DNA of 64,000 bases from Pseudomonas californiensis. Lineage in GTDB: Bacteria; Pseudomonadota; Gammaproteobacteria; Pseudomonadales; Pseudomonadaceae. Below the pieces are notes generated by a model, which was not told where the DNA came from, searched no databases, and worked only from the letters and a program-made list of their open reading frames with translations. Shown here in pieces: positions 27,714 through 35,283 of this stretch; position 1 is the stretch's first letter; the number at the start of each line of letters is the position of its first letter. The position numbers and the translations under genes are program-made. The DNA lies in assembly GCF_021147775.1 (NCBI RefSeq), contig NZ_JAGTPK010000005.1, forward strand, positions 171,285 through 235,284, given 5' to 3'.

Positions 27714-28568
27714 ATGCGTAACGATCCATACGACGACGTCGACGACGTTCCCAACCTCAGCGCCAAGGACGACGATGATGAAGATTTCGTTCCAGCCAAG
27801 GGCGCGCGCGAGCGTACCACTGTCTATTCGCGAACGACGCCGGTAGTCAAGGTCAAAGGTCCGAGCACCGGGCCGTTGTGGGCGTTGGTGGGTGCTTTGT
27901 TCATCGCGTTTTGTGGCCTGGGCTGGTGGAGCTTTCAGCAGGTTTCGCTCATGGAACAACAGTTGGTTGCGACTCAGGAGAGCTTCGCCCGCATCAGTGA
28001 AGAAGCGGCCGGGCGGCTACAGGATATCTCCGGCAAGGTGGTTGCCACCGAGTCGTTGTCCAGTGACGGAGAGGCGCTCAAGCAGCGGATCAAACTCCTC
28101 GAAGCGCAGCTCGAAGATCAGGACAAGCAGCGCGAAGGTGTGCAGGGGCAGCAAAGCACACTGGACAAACGTCTGGAGCAGATGTCTGCGCAAACCACTC
28201 AGCAGCAGACCGAGAGTGCGCAATTGCAGGAACAGCTCAAGAGCGTGGTCACCGAACTGAGCGCATTGAAAGCATCATTGCCTGACGTGAAAACTGCACA
28301 GGCTAACCTGGACAAACTTGACGTCCAGTTGAAAAGTCTGGCGGCGGACGTGGCGACCCTTAAGAAGCAGGGCAGCCCTGCAGCAGCCATCGAGCGCCTG
28401 GAGCAGGACATGATCGTGCTCAAGAGCGAGCAGGAAAACCGCCCGGCTCCGTCGGCTGCGGGCAACACCGCAGAGTTTGATACGTTCCGGGCTCAAGTGA
28501 CCCGCAACATCAATACCCTGACCAGTCAGATCCAGAACCTCTCGCAACAACTCAACGCTCGTCAGTGA
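27714..28568 (+). CDS. Membrane-anchored coiled-coil protein
   Basis: A 284-residue protein with an acidic, charged cytoplasmic N-terminus (about 1-55, DDVDDVPNLSAKDDDDED), a single membrane segment (about 58-78) and a long, mostly helical and Gln/Glu-rich C-terminal part with heptad patterning, presumably periplasmic. The start at 27714 has AAGGG in front and removes an upstream hydrophobic extension. The layout resembles envelope scaffold or division-associated proteins, but no family function is recognised. Confidence 0.7.
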   Translation: MRNDPYDDVDDVPNLSAKDDDDEDFVPAKGARERTTVYSRTTPVVKVKGPSTGPLWALVGALFIAFCGLGWWSFQQVSLMEQQLVATQESFARISEEAAGRLQDISGKVVATESLSSDGEALKQRIKLLEAQLEDQDKQREGVQGQQSTLDKRLEQMSAQTTQQQTESAQLQEQLKSVVTELSALKASLPDVKTAQANLDKLDVQLKSLAADVATLKKQGSPAAAIERLEQDMIVLKSEQENRPAPSAAGNTAEFDTFRAQVTRNINTLTSQIQNLSQQLNARQ

Positions 28569-28923
28569 ACCTCAAACCCGGCCTGCTGCGACCGACAGCA
28601 GGCCAGGTTCGGCTGCAACAGTTGCTGCGCTGCCATGAGTTTTTTGCCTTCACTACATAGATATGGATGGATCAGAGCAGGTGCGGATTACGCTTGCCCG
28701 ACTCCCAGGCCCTCTGTACTCCAGTTCAGACCGGCATCCAAACGATGCCACTTCATCGCGTTTCGTCACTATCAGCCGGACATGTTCTTTGCTGCGGTAG
28801 CGATTGCCTGATGACTCTTGACTGAATATCGCCGAGGCCAGCCTGGAAGTTATTTCCGCGCGTGCGCTGTCGTACAGCGACGCCCTCGCGCCTCATCCGC
28901 ACTGTTCGAATTCGGTCAAACAC
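28569..28923. other. 355-base gap with a GC-rich hairpin
   Basis: No supported gene. A perfect 9-base stem, GGCCTGCTG (28580-28588) with CAGCAGGCC (28596-28604), starts 12 bases after the upstream stop. It may end that transcript, although no T-run follows. The rest is the leader of the KPPV-repeat protein; no hrp box was found. Confidence 0.45.
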
Positions 28924-29556
28924 ATGAAATTACCTGTCAAACCACCTACAAAAATTTCTACCAAACCAACCGGCAAAGCCACCGTGCCGCCACCGGTTGT
29001 GAAACCACCCATCAAGCCGCCTGTGAAACCGCCTGTAAAGCCACCGGTCAAGCCGCCTGTGAAGCCACCGGTGCAGCCGCCCGTAAAACCGCCGGTGCGG
29101 CCACCGGTCAAGCCGCCTGTAAAACCCATCGTCAAGCCTTCCGTATTGCCTCCGGTCAGCACCGTGATGCCGGCCGTTGCGCTGGCACCGTTGGCGCTTG
29201 AAACCTTGCTGACGGCCACCAATACCACAATGGGCGTGCTGCAATTGCTCCATCCGCCCGGCAACATTCCCAACCCGGATGGCACCGTGACCTACCCCAA
29301 CGGTGCGATAGCCGATGCTGCAGGGCAGTCGGTTACCCATCCTGATGGGAGCGTCCAGCATCTGGACGGCACGACTGTGCATGCGGACGGAGCAACCACT
29401 TACCCGGACGGCAATGTTCTGCATGCCGATGGCACGTGGGTGTTCGCTGACGGGTCGGTCTGCTACCCCGACGGCCGCTGGAAGTTGGCGGACGGCACCA
29501 TCACCGATGCCGAGGGCAATGTCATCGGCGTCAATGCCTCTCCCGCAGCGCAGTAA
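28924..29556 (+). CDS. KPPV-repeat / DG-repeat protein of unknown function
   Basis: A 210-residue protein in three parts. Residues 1-81 are a run of KPPV-type tetrapeptides (with QPPV, RPPV and KPPI variants), encoded by 12-base repeats at about 29005-29150. A short hydrophobic stretch follows (MPAVALAPLALETLL, about 82-97). The rest (about 115-205) consists of about ten degenerate 8-residue units built on PDG/ADG (NPDGTVTYP, HPDGSVQHL, ADGTWVFA, PDGRWKLA). There is no signal peptide. The Pro/Lys run would form a stiff positively charged rod; the DG units resemble short beta-hairpin repeats. It stands alone with its own terminator. No family recognised. Confidence 0.7.
   Translation: MKLPVKPPTKISTKPTGKATVPPPVVKPPIKPPVKPPVKPPVKPPVKPPVQPPVKPPVRPPVKPPVKPIVKPSVLPPVSTVMPAVALAPLALETLLTATNTTMGVLQLLHPPGNIPNPDGTVTYPNGAIADAAGQSVTHPDGSVQHLDGTTVHADGATTYPDGNVLHADGTWVFADGSVCYPDGRWKLADGTITDAEGNVIGVNASPAAQ
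29005..29150 (+). repeat. 12-base tandem repeat coding for KPPV
   Basis: About a dozen copies of a 12-base unit such as AAGCCGCCTGTG or AAGCCACCGGTC, alternating in their third codon positions. It is a coding minisatellite and could change length in steps of four residues. Confidence 0.75.
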
Positions 29557-29576
29557 GCAGCCAACGTAAACCCCTA

Positions 29577-29608
29577 AAAAAGCCCTGGCTCGCGAGAGCC
29601 AGGGCTTT
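29577..29608. terminator. Bidirectional terminator between the KPPV gene and xenB
   Basis: AAAGCCCTGGCTC (loop GCGA) GAGCCAGGGCTTT. Six T follow on the minus strand, so it mainly serves the convergent reductase gene. The plus side is T-rich too. Confidence 0.85.
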
Positions 29609-29626
29609 GGTGTTTACGAGCTGTGC

Positions 29627-30676
29627 TTACAAACGTGGGTAGTCGATGTACCCGACTGGTCCCTTGGCATAGAACGTTTCCGGATGCGCTTCATTGAGTG
29701 GCGCATCGTTGGCCAGCCGCTCTGGAAGGTCTGGATTGGCGATGTAAGGCACGCCGAACGCTACCGCGTCAGCCTTGCCTTCGGCCAGCCAGGCATTGGC
29801 GCTGTCCTTGGTGAATTTCTCGTTGGCTATGTAGACGCCGCCGAAATCTTTCTTCAATTGTGGCCCAAGGCTGTCGCCAGCATCACGCTCGCGTGAGCAA
29901 ATGAACGCGATACCGCGCTTGCCCAGTTCCTTCGCCACGTAGCTGAACGTTTCCGCCAGGTTGTCATCGCCCATGTCATGCAGGTCGGCACGAGGCGACA
30001 GGTGCACGCCTACACGGCCAGCGCCCCAGATTTCAATAGCGGCATCTGTCACTTCGAGCAACAGACGCGCACGGTTTTCAACCGTGCCACCGTACTGATC
30101 GGTGCGTTGATTGGTGCTGGTTTGCAGGAACTGGTCCAGCAGGTAGCCGTTTGCACCTTGCAGCTCCACGCCATCAAAGCCCGCAGCCTTGGCGTTTTCT
30201 GCACCCACGCGGTAGGCCTCGACGATGTCACCGATTTCTGCCAGTTCCAGTGCGCGAGGTGTCGGGAACGAGGTGATAGGGCGCACCAGGCTCACGTGAC
30301 CTTCGGGTTGAATGGCGCTCGGCGCAACCGGCGTTTCGCCGTCCAGATAGGACGAATGGGAGATCCGGCCTACATGCCAGAGTTGCAGAACGATGCGGCC
30401 ACCGGCGCCGTGAACAGCTTTGGTGATGTTGCTCCAGCCACGCACCTGGTCGTTGGACCAGATACCAGGAGTGTCGGGATAGCCCACGCCCATAGGTGCG
30501 ACGGAAGTCGCTTCGCTGATGATCAGCCCGGCGGATGCGCGCTGAACGTAGTACTCAGCCATCATCGCGTTGGGTACCCGGCCTTCGTCGGCGCGGCAGC
30601 GCGTCAAGGGCGCCATGATGATGCGGTTGGGCAACTGCAGATCGCCAACGGTGATCGGGTCGAAAATAGTGGTCAT
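29627..30676 (-). CDS. xenB: XenB-like Old Yellow Enzyme family reductase
   Basis: A 349-residue FMN-dependent ene-reductase, nearly collinear with Pseudomonas xenobiotic reductase B, which reduces activated C=C bonds and nitro compounds using NAD(P)H. Visible family blocks are MAPLTRCRADEG, QLWHVGRIS, RTDQYGGTVENRARLLLEV (with the proton-donor Tyr) and the end GPVGYIDYPRL. The active-site segment reads ELQGANGYLLDQF where XenB and relatives have HGAN or HAAH: the first substrate-binding His is Gln. Last gene of an ArsR-MFS-reductase operon, 21 bases after the transporter stop. Confidence 0.88.
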   Translation of the reverse strand: MTTIFDPITVGDLQLPNRIIMAPLTRCRADEGRVPNAMMAEYYVQRASAGLIISEATSVAPMGVGYPDTPGIWSNDQVRGWSNITKAVHGAGGRIVLQLWHVGRISHSSYLDGETPVAPSAIQPEGHVSLVRPITSFPTPRALELAEIGDIVEAYRVGAENAKAAGFDGVELQGANGYLLDQFLQTSTNQRTDQYGGTVENRARLLLEVTDAAIEIWGAGRVGVHLSPRADLHDMGDDNLAETFSYVAKELGKRGIAFICSRERDAGDSLGPQLKKDFGGVYIANEKFTKDSANAWLAEGKADAVAFGVPYIANPDLPERLANDAPLNEAHPETFYAKGPVGYIDYPRL

Positions 30677-30697
30677 GTGGCAAAACCTCTTGAGTGA

Positions 30698-31864
30698 TCA
30701 GTTGGTAGCAGGTGACAGCTCGGGATTACCGGTCTGGCGAAAGGTGATGAGGGTGATCAGCAGCGCGAGCACGGCCAGCGCGGCGGCGGCCAGTGGCACG
30801 CTGGTCAGGCCCAGGCCGTGAGCGATCACGCTACCGCCGACCCAGGCGCCCAGCGCATTACCGACGTTGAACGCGCCGATGTTCAGGGTCGAAACCAGAT
30901 TGGGCGCGGCCTTGCCGAAGGTCACTACGTTGATCTGCAAGGCAGGTACTGCTGCAAAGGCAGCCACGGCCCAGAGGAACAAAGTGATCTCGGTCGGGAT
31001 CAGTGCTGCGCTGGTCCAGCTCAGTGCTGTGGAGATCACCGCCATCGAGATGAACACGGTGATCAATGTGGACGACACACGGCGGTCAGCCATCTTGCCG
31101 CCGATCACGTTGCCAGCGGTCAGGCCCAGGCCAATCAGCAACAGCGTCCAGGTAACACCCTGCGGCGATACGCCTGTCACGTCGCCAAGCAGTGGCGCCA
31201 CGTAAGTAAACAGCGTGAACATGGACGCTGAAAAAAGCGCAGTCATGGTCAGCGACAGCCAGATCCCTGCGCCCCTGAGGGCCGCCAGCTCGGCACGCAT
31301 GTCGAGTTTTTCTTCGTTGCGGTTGGTCGGCAGAAACCGGATCAGACCGATCAGAGCGATGACGCCAATCACAGTCACAGCCCAGAACGTCGAGCGCCAG
31401 CCTGCGTACTGACCCAGCGCTGTGCCCAGTGGTACGCCCAGTACGTTTGCAAGTGTCAGACCGGTAAACATCAATGCCACCGCTGAGGCGCGGCGATTGG
31501 CGGGCACCAGACCTGCTGCGACCACCGAGCCGATACCGAAGAACGCGCCATGACACAGCGCCGTCACTACACGGGCAAACATCAGTACGTTGTAATCACT
31601 GGCAAGCGCGCAGAGCAGGTTGCCGACGATAAAAATGCCCATCAGCGTGACGAGGGCTGCCTTGCGCGGCAGCTTCGCCGTGGCCATCGCCATGAACGAT
31701 GCGCCAACCGCAACGCCCAGCGCGTAGCCAGTGACCAGCCAGCCTGCGCCTGGGATCGATACGCCGAGGTCTGCAGCAACATCCGGCAGTAGCCCCATGA
31801 TGACAAATTCGGTGGTGCCGATGGCGAAGGCGCTCAGGGCCAGAATGAGTAGTGAAAGAGGCAC
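30698..31864 (-). CDS. DHA1-type MFS efflux transporter
   Basis: A 388-residue major facilitator with 12 predicted membrane segments, of the drug:H+ antiporter (DHA1, AraJ/YdhP-like) group. The start MPLSLLILALSAFAIGTTEFVIMGLLP is characteristic of that group. It uses a GTG start at 31864, with AAGGAG 8 bases before it. Lying between an ArsR-type repressor (28 bases upstream) and an ene-reductase, it probably exports the compound, or the reduced product of the compound, that releases the repressor (inference). Confidence 0.87.
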   Translation of the reverse strand: MPLSLLILALSAFAIGTTEFVIMGLLPDVAADLGVSIPGAGWLVTGYALGVAVGASFMAMATAKLPRKAALVTLMGIFIVGNLLCALASDYNVLMFARVVTALCHGAFFGIGSVVAAGLVPANRRASAVALMFTGLTLANVLGVPLGTALGQYAGWRSTFWAVTVIGVIALIGLIRFLPTNRNEEKLDMRAELAALRGAGIWLSLTMTALFSASMFTLFTYVAPLLGDVTGVSPQGVTWTLLLIGLGLTAGNVIGGKMADRRVSSTLITVFISMAVISTALSWTSAALIPTEITLFLWAVAAFAAVPALQINVVTFGKAAPNLVSTLNIGAFNVGNALGAWVGGSVIAHGLGLTSVPLAAAALAVLALLITLITFRQTGNPELSPATN

Positions 31865-31892
31865 GGAGCATCTCCTTGAAAGTGAGTGAGGA

Positions 31893-32207
31893 TCAGGCCG
31901 GATTGTTCAGTTCTTGAACGAGAGCCTGGACGAATGCCTGGATGGTTTCTTCATTGCGTCTGAAAAAGTGCCATTGGCCCACCTTCTTGCTGCTGATCAA
32001 GCCTGCCCGTTGCAGGGTTGCCAGATGCGCAGAGACGGTGGACTGCGAGAGCCCTGCACGCTGATCGATCTGACCGGCGCAGACGCCGTGTTCAATCGAG
32101 TGTTCCTGAGCAGGGAAGGTCCCGCGAGGGTCCTTGAGCCAGGTCAGGATGTCTCGGCGGACCGGATGGGCCAGGGCTTTTATTATGTCGTCGAGGTCGA
32201 GAGGCAT
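31893..32207 (-). CDS. ArsR-family winged-helix repressor
   Basis: A 104-residue regulator with the ArsR/SmtB fold: DIIKALAHPVRRDILTWL, the recognition helix region AGLSQSTVSAHLATLQRAGLI, and the wing KKVGQWHFFRRNEE. The start MPLDLDD (32207) is chosen because upstream in-frame codons run through the operator region. A Cys occurs in the HGVCAGQ segment, but the CxC metal site of true arsenic sensors is absent, so a metal ligand is doubtful. It heads the repressor-transporter-reductase operon and lies next to palindromic sites it probably binds. Confidence 0.85.
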   Translation of the reverse strand: MPLDLDDIIKALAHPVRRDILTWLKDPRGTFPAQEHSIEHGVCAGQIDQRAGLSQSTVSAHLATLQRAGLISSKKVGQWHFFRRNEETIQAFVQALVQELNNPA

Positions 32208-32230
32208 GTCGTTCTCACAGGCGGTGTAGC

Positions 32231-32278
32231 GATATATCGCGATAGAGCGAACTTTATATCTGTATTTCGCGATATACA
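32231..32278. promoter_or_regulatory. Paired palindromic operators of the ArsR operon
   Basis: An 18-base palindrome at 32261-32278 (TGTATTTCG/CGATATACA, one mismatched pair) and a weaker one at 32231-32248 (core TATCGCGATA, 7 of 9 positions symmetric) have centres 30 bases apart, about three helical turns. A further CGATATATCG lies at 32310-32319. They sit 24-70 bases upstream of the repressor start, where autoregulation is expected. Confidence 0.6.
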
Positions 32279-32370
32279 AATATGATTTAGTTCTTGGTCT
32301 CTCGTAAATCGATATATCGGGTTATAACGATATGTGGACCTGGCCCCTGAAAGCGGCGTAGGCTTGGTCC

Positions 32371-32970
32371 ATGAACTATCTGGCACATCTTCATCTTGGC
32401 GGTCATCGGCCCGCCCAATTGCTCGGCAGCCTTTACGGTGACTTTGTCAAAGGTCCGCTGCCGGGGCGCTTTCCTGCGGAGCTGGAAGCGTCTATCCGTC
32501 TGCACCGCCACATCGATGCTTTCACAGACAACCACCCGTTGATCAAAGCCTCTGTTGCCCGCTTTCCGACGCAGCGACGCCGATACGCCGGGATCATGCT
32601 GGATGTGTTTTTCGATCATTGTCTGGCGCGTGACTGGCATCGCTACGCCGATCTGCCATTGGATGTGTTCACACAACAGGTTTACGGCGTGTTGGCTGCC
32701 GAACCCGAGTTGCCGGAGCGTCTGGCGTTGATTGCACCCCGGATGGCCGCGCAGGACTGGCTGGGTTCGTATCGGGATTTCGAGGTGCTGGAGCAGGTGT
32801 TGGGCGGGATCTCCCGACGTCTCTCTCGACCAGAAGGGCTGGCAGGCGGCATGCAGGAACTGCAGGCGCTCTACCAACCCTTGAGTGCTGATTTCAATGA
32901 GTTTTATCCGCAGTTGCTGGAGTTTGCTCAGGCCGCTCTGGCCGGACGCGAAACTACTTCGCGCGGTTGA
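32371..32970 (+). CDS. acpH: Acyl carrier protein phosphodiesterase
   Basis: A 199-residue AcpH-type HD-fold hydrolase that removes the phosphopantetheine arm from holo-ACP. It starts MNYLAHLHLGG as the family does and carries the metal-binding blocks GDFVKG, LHRHIDAFTDNH and MLDVFFDHCLA. Its 3' end overlaps the convergent olsA gene by 43 bases. It stands alone on the plus strand, about 160 bases from the ArsR operon on the other side. Confidence 0.9.
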   Translation: MNYLAHLHLGGHRPAQLLGSLYGDFVKGPLPGRFPAELEASIRLHRHIDAFTDNHPLIKASVARFPTQRRRYAGIMLDVFFDHCLARDWHRYADLPLDVFTQQVYGVLAAEPELPERLALIAPRMAAQDWLGSYRDFEVLEQVLGGISRRLSRPEGLAGGMQELQALYQPLSADFNEFYPQLLEFAQAALAGRETTSRG

Positions 32971-33719
32971 GCAGGCTCGCCAAACAGCGCCATCTGTACC
33001 GCCTGCTGAGCCTTGAACGCCAAGGCTGCGCGCTCTTGATCGACGCTCGGAATGGGTGTCAGCAAATGGATATGAACGTCGCTTTGCTCGTTGGCGAATA
33101 ACCTGCGCAAATGCGACAGCAGGTCATCGTCACCAATGAATGGCGCTATCGGGTCTGGCTTGCCATCACGCGAGTAGGCAATCGCAACTGGCTGGATTGC
33201 AACGCCCGCTTCAATGGCGCTGGACAGCAGGCGACCGTGGAAGGTACGCAGGCTCTTGCCGTCCGTGGTAGTGCCTTCCGGAAAAATCAGCAGCGAGTTG
33301 CCCTGATGCAGGTGGTTGCTCATCTGCTTCTGGATCAAACGGCTGTCGCCCGAGCCCCGGCGGATGAACAGCGTACCGGCCTTCAAGGCCAGCCAGCCCG
33401 CGACCGGCCAGGTACGCACTTCCGCCTTGGAGAGAAAAGACAACGGGGCAAGCATGCCCAGCAGCGCGATATCCGTCCAGGACACATGATTGCTGACCCA
33501 CAGCATTGGTTGACGTGGCAGCTCGCCGGTCACGGTCACCCGAAAGGGCAGGGCGTTGGTCAGGCGCGCCATGAACCAGCGACTCCAGCGCTGCCGACGC
33601 TCCATCGAGCTGCCGACCTTGATGCGCTCAAGTATCGCGAACGCCCCGGCGATGCTCAGCCCGAGCGCCACTACCACCAGCACCCTGGCCACGCGGGCAT
33701 AACCGCGTAACCGGCTCAT
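32928..33719 (-). CDS. olsA: OlsA lyso-ornithine lipid O-acyltransferase (PlsC family)
   Basis: A 263-residue inner-membrane acyltransferase with one N-terminal membrane segment, the catalytic H-x4-D block NHVSWTD and the FPEGTTTDG block of the PlsC family. It acylates the hydroxyl of lyso-ornithine lipid to give ornithine lipid, a phosphorus-free membrane lipid made under phosphate shortage. The start at 33719 is chosen since ATGA overlaps the stop of olsB; 13 earlier in-frame codons lie inside olsB. OlsB and OlsA act in sequence and are co-transcribed. Confidence 0.9.
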   Translation of the reverse strand: MSRLRGYARVARVLVVVALGLSIAGAFAILERIKVGSSMERRQRWSRWFMARLTNALPFRVTVTGELPRQPMLWVSNHVSWTDIALLGMLAPLSFLSKAEVRTWPVAGWLALKAGTLFIRRGSGDSRLIQKQMSNHLHQGNSLLIFPEGTTTDGKSLRTFHGRLLSSAIEAGVAIQPVAIAYSRDGKPDPIAPFIGDDDLLSHLRRLFANEQSDVHIHLLTPIPSVDQERAALAFKAQQAVQMALFGEPAQPREVVSRPARAA

Positions 33720-34474
33720 CACACGGCCGCCTTGAAGTGGCGAGCGTAGCGCGGACACAAATCGTCGCGCTTGAGCAGGATAAACACATCGGCGACCTGG
33801 AATTCTTCATCCCAGCACGGCTCGCCGCAAATCTTTGCGCCCAGGCGCATATAGGCCTTGAGCAGCGGTGGCATTTCGCAGATAACGTTGCTCGGGATAT
33901 CAAGCGTCGGCAGTGGTTTTTTCGGTTCGGCGCGCAAGTGTTCGTTACACAGGTAGCGCTCGCGAAGACGCTGCATGATTGCGTGAGCCTGAATGCCGCC
34001 GTCCTGCATCGGGATGCTGGCACAACCCATCAGGTAGCTGTAACCGCCTTCGTTAAGCACTTCGGCCAGCTCGCTCCACAACACCGCAATGGTGCCGCCG
34101 TTGCGGTAGGCAGGGGCGACGCAGGTGCGGCCCAACTCAAGTATCGGCCCTTGCAGATGAACCAGTCCGTGCAGGCTGAATTCTTCTTCACTGTAAAAAC
34201 GCCCCAACGTGCTGGCGGCCTGGTGATCCAACAAGCGGGTAGTCGCCACCAGCCGACCAGTGTTCAGGTCCCGCACCCCGATGTGCGAGCAGTGCACGTC
34301 GTAGTCGTCGATATCCAGACCTTGCTCGGCGCCCTTGAGGCGGGCGTTGAACTCTTCGCTGAACACACTGAAGCGCAAGGCCTGTGCTTCCTGCAAGGCC
34401 TGCGCTCCAATCAGGCGCTCGGCCTGAAGACGACGTTCGGAAGTGTTGTCACGAATGCGGGCGATCTGAGTCAT
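33719..34474 (-). CDS. olsB: OlsB ornithine N-acyltransferase (GNAT family)
   Basis: A 251-residue acyl-ACP-dependent enzyme that adds a 3-hydroxyacyl chain to the alpha-amino group of ornithine, the first step of ornithine-lipid synthesis. Family features are [29 protein letters not shown], the block [19 protein letters not shown] and the FILLKRDD end. GGAG lies 8 bases before the ATG. Coupled to olsA by a 4-base overlap. No Pho box was identified upstream. Confidence 0.9.
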   Translation of the reverse strand: MTQIARIRDNTSERRLQAERLIGAQALQEAQALRFSVFSEEFNARLKGAEQGLDIDDYDVHCSHIGVRDLNTGRLVATTRLLDHQAASTLGRFYSEEEFSLHGLVHLQGPILELGRTCVAPAYRNGGTIAVLWSELAEVLNEGGYSYLMGCASIPMQDGGIQAHAIMQRLRERYLCNEHLRAEPKKPLPTLDIPSNVICEMPPLLKAYMRLGAKICGEPCWDEEFQVADVFILLKRDDLCPRYARHFKAAV

Positions 34475-35283
34475 ACGAAATCTCCATGAGCCAGCCTTTG
34501 CAAATCGGGCCGGTCGACTGAGTTGTCCAAGCGCTTTGCTGTCAGTGCAGGCTAGGGAGATGCCGTGTCATGCCCATGAAGCTTTGGTGATGGTTGTGTG
34601 ACTGGCGCATCCGCGTGCTGTGGCGGTTACATCCCGGGGCGATGTTTGTTTTCAAACAAGTCTTCGCGAGCAAACGGAACGCCGCCCGGCTCTCTTCTAC
34701 TCGATAGGTGAATTCAAGCTTGAAATCCAGGTCTGGTGGACTGCACCTGTGGGAGTCAGCTTGCTGACGAAGAGGCCGGTATGCTCACTGAAAATGTCGG
34801 CTCAAGATCAGCTCCGATCAGAAAAAAAAGCCAAGCCACGGCAGAGCAGAAAACAAACAGCGCCTTTCTGCCCCCTCCATAGCCGCCACACCTCCGAACG
34901 CGACGTAAGCTGCAGGCTGAGTTCTGGCGCTCACCCGTTGCAGCGACCGCCGGATCAGTCTCAGGACGAGGAGATCTGCCGCAGGCGGACCCAACCGGAG
35001 CCTTGGGCTTTGCCTGCTTTGGCCCCATCAAAGTGGGTCGCCGAGGGGCGAAAAGTTGACCTGAGCCGAGCGCGCGAGCAACTGAGTCCACAGCCCAGAA
35101 CTTCCAGAACAAAACCACACAGACGTCGGAAAAAACAGATTCTGGCGGCGGCGTACCTATCCGAACGGCGTCTGCGCTGCCGAGAAAGGTTTCCATATCC
35201 GCCCGCAAGGACATGGTGCGTTCAGACGCATGCCCGTCATAAACCCCTGCTAACGTGCGCGGACAATCCTGCGAGGACTCGTC
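34475..35283. other. Gene-poor stretch of about 800 bases with REP-linked repeat-like DNA
   Basis: No gene is supported. Two long overlapping open frames on opposite strands (34620-35411 plus, 34756-35697 minus) have no recognisable domain. The minus frame has a hydrophobic stretch (ALFVFCSAVAWLFFLIGA) of a type I recall from many spurious Pseudomonas hypothetical proteins, which suggests a dispersed repeat that is open by chance. A REP unit lies at 34747-34778. The last 100 bases hold the promoter region of the serine hydrolase. Confidence 0.5.
34747..34778 (+). repeat. Pseudomonas REP sequence
   Basis: TGTGGGAGTCAGCTTGCTGACGAAGAGG-type sequence fits the widespread Pseudomonas REP pattern (GTGGGAGC-stem-CGAA-GG). 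GTCAGC (34755-34760) pairs with GCTGAC (34763-34768). Single copy here; such elements are normally mobilised by RAYT transposases, none of which is in this window. Confidence 0.75.

Noticed and set aside
28740..28923. Search for a hrp box upstream of the KPPV-repeat protein
   Set aside because: A CCACTTC element is present, but no GGAACC-like element lies 15-16 bases before it.
29005..29150. Regular 12-base repeats considered as a CRISPR-like or regulatory array
   Set aside because: Units are direct, without spacers, in frame and code for KPPV; a coding minisatellite explains them.
32287..32877. 196-residue minus-strand frame opposite acpH
   Set aside because: acpH has the full family motif set on the plus strand; the minus frame is a shadow.
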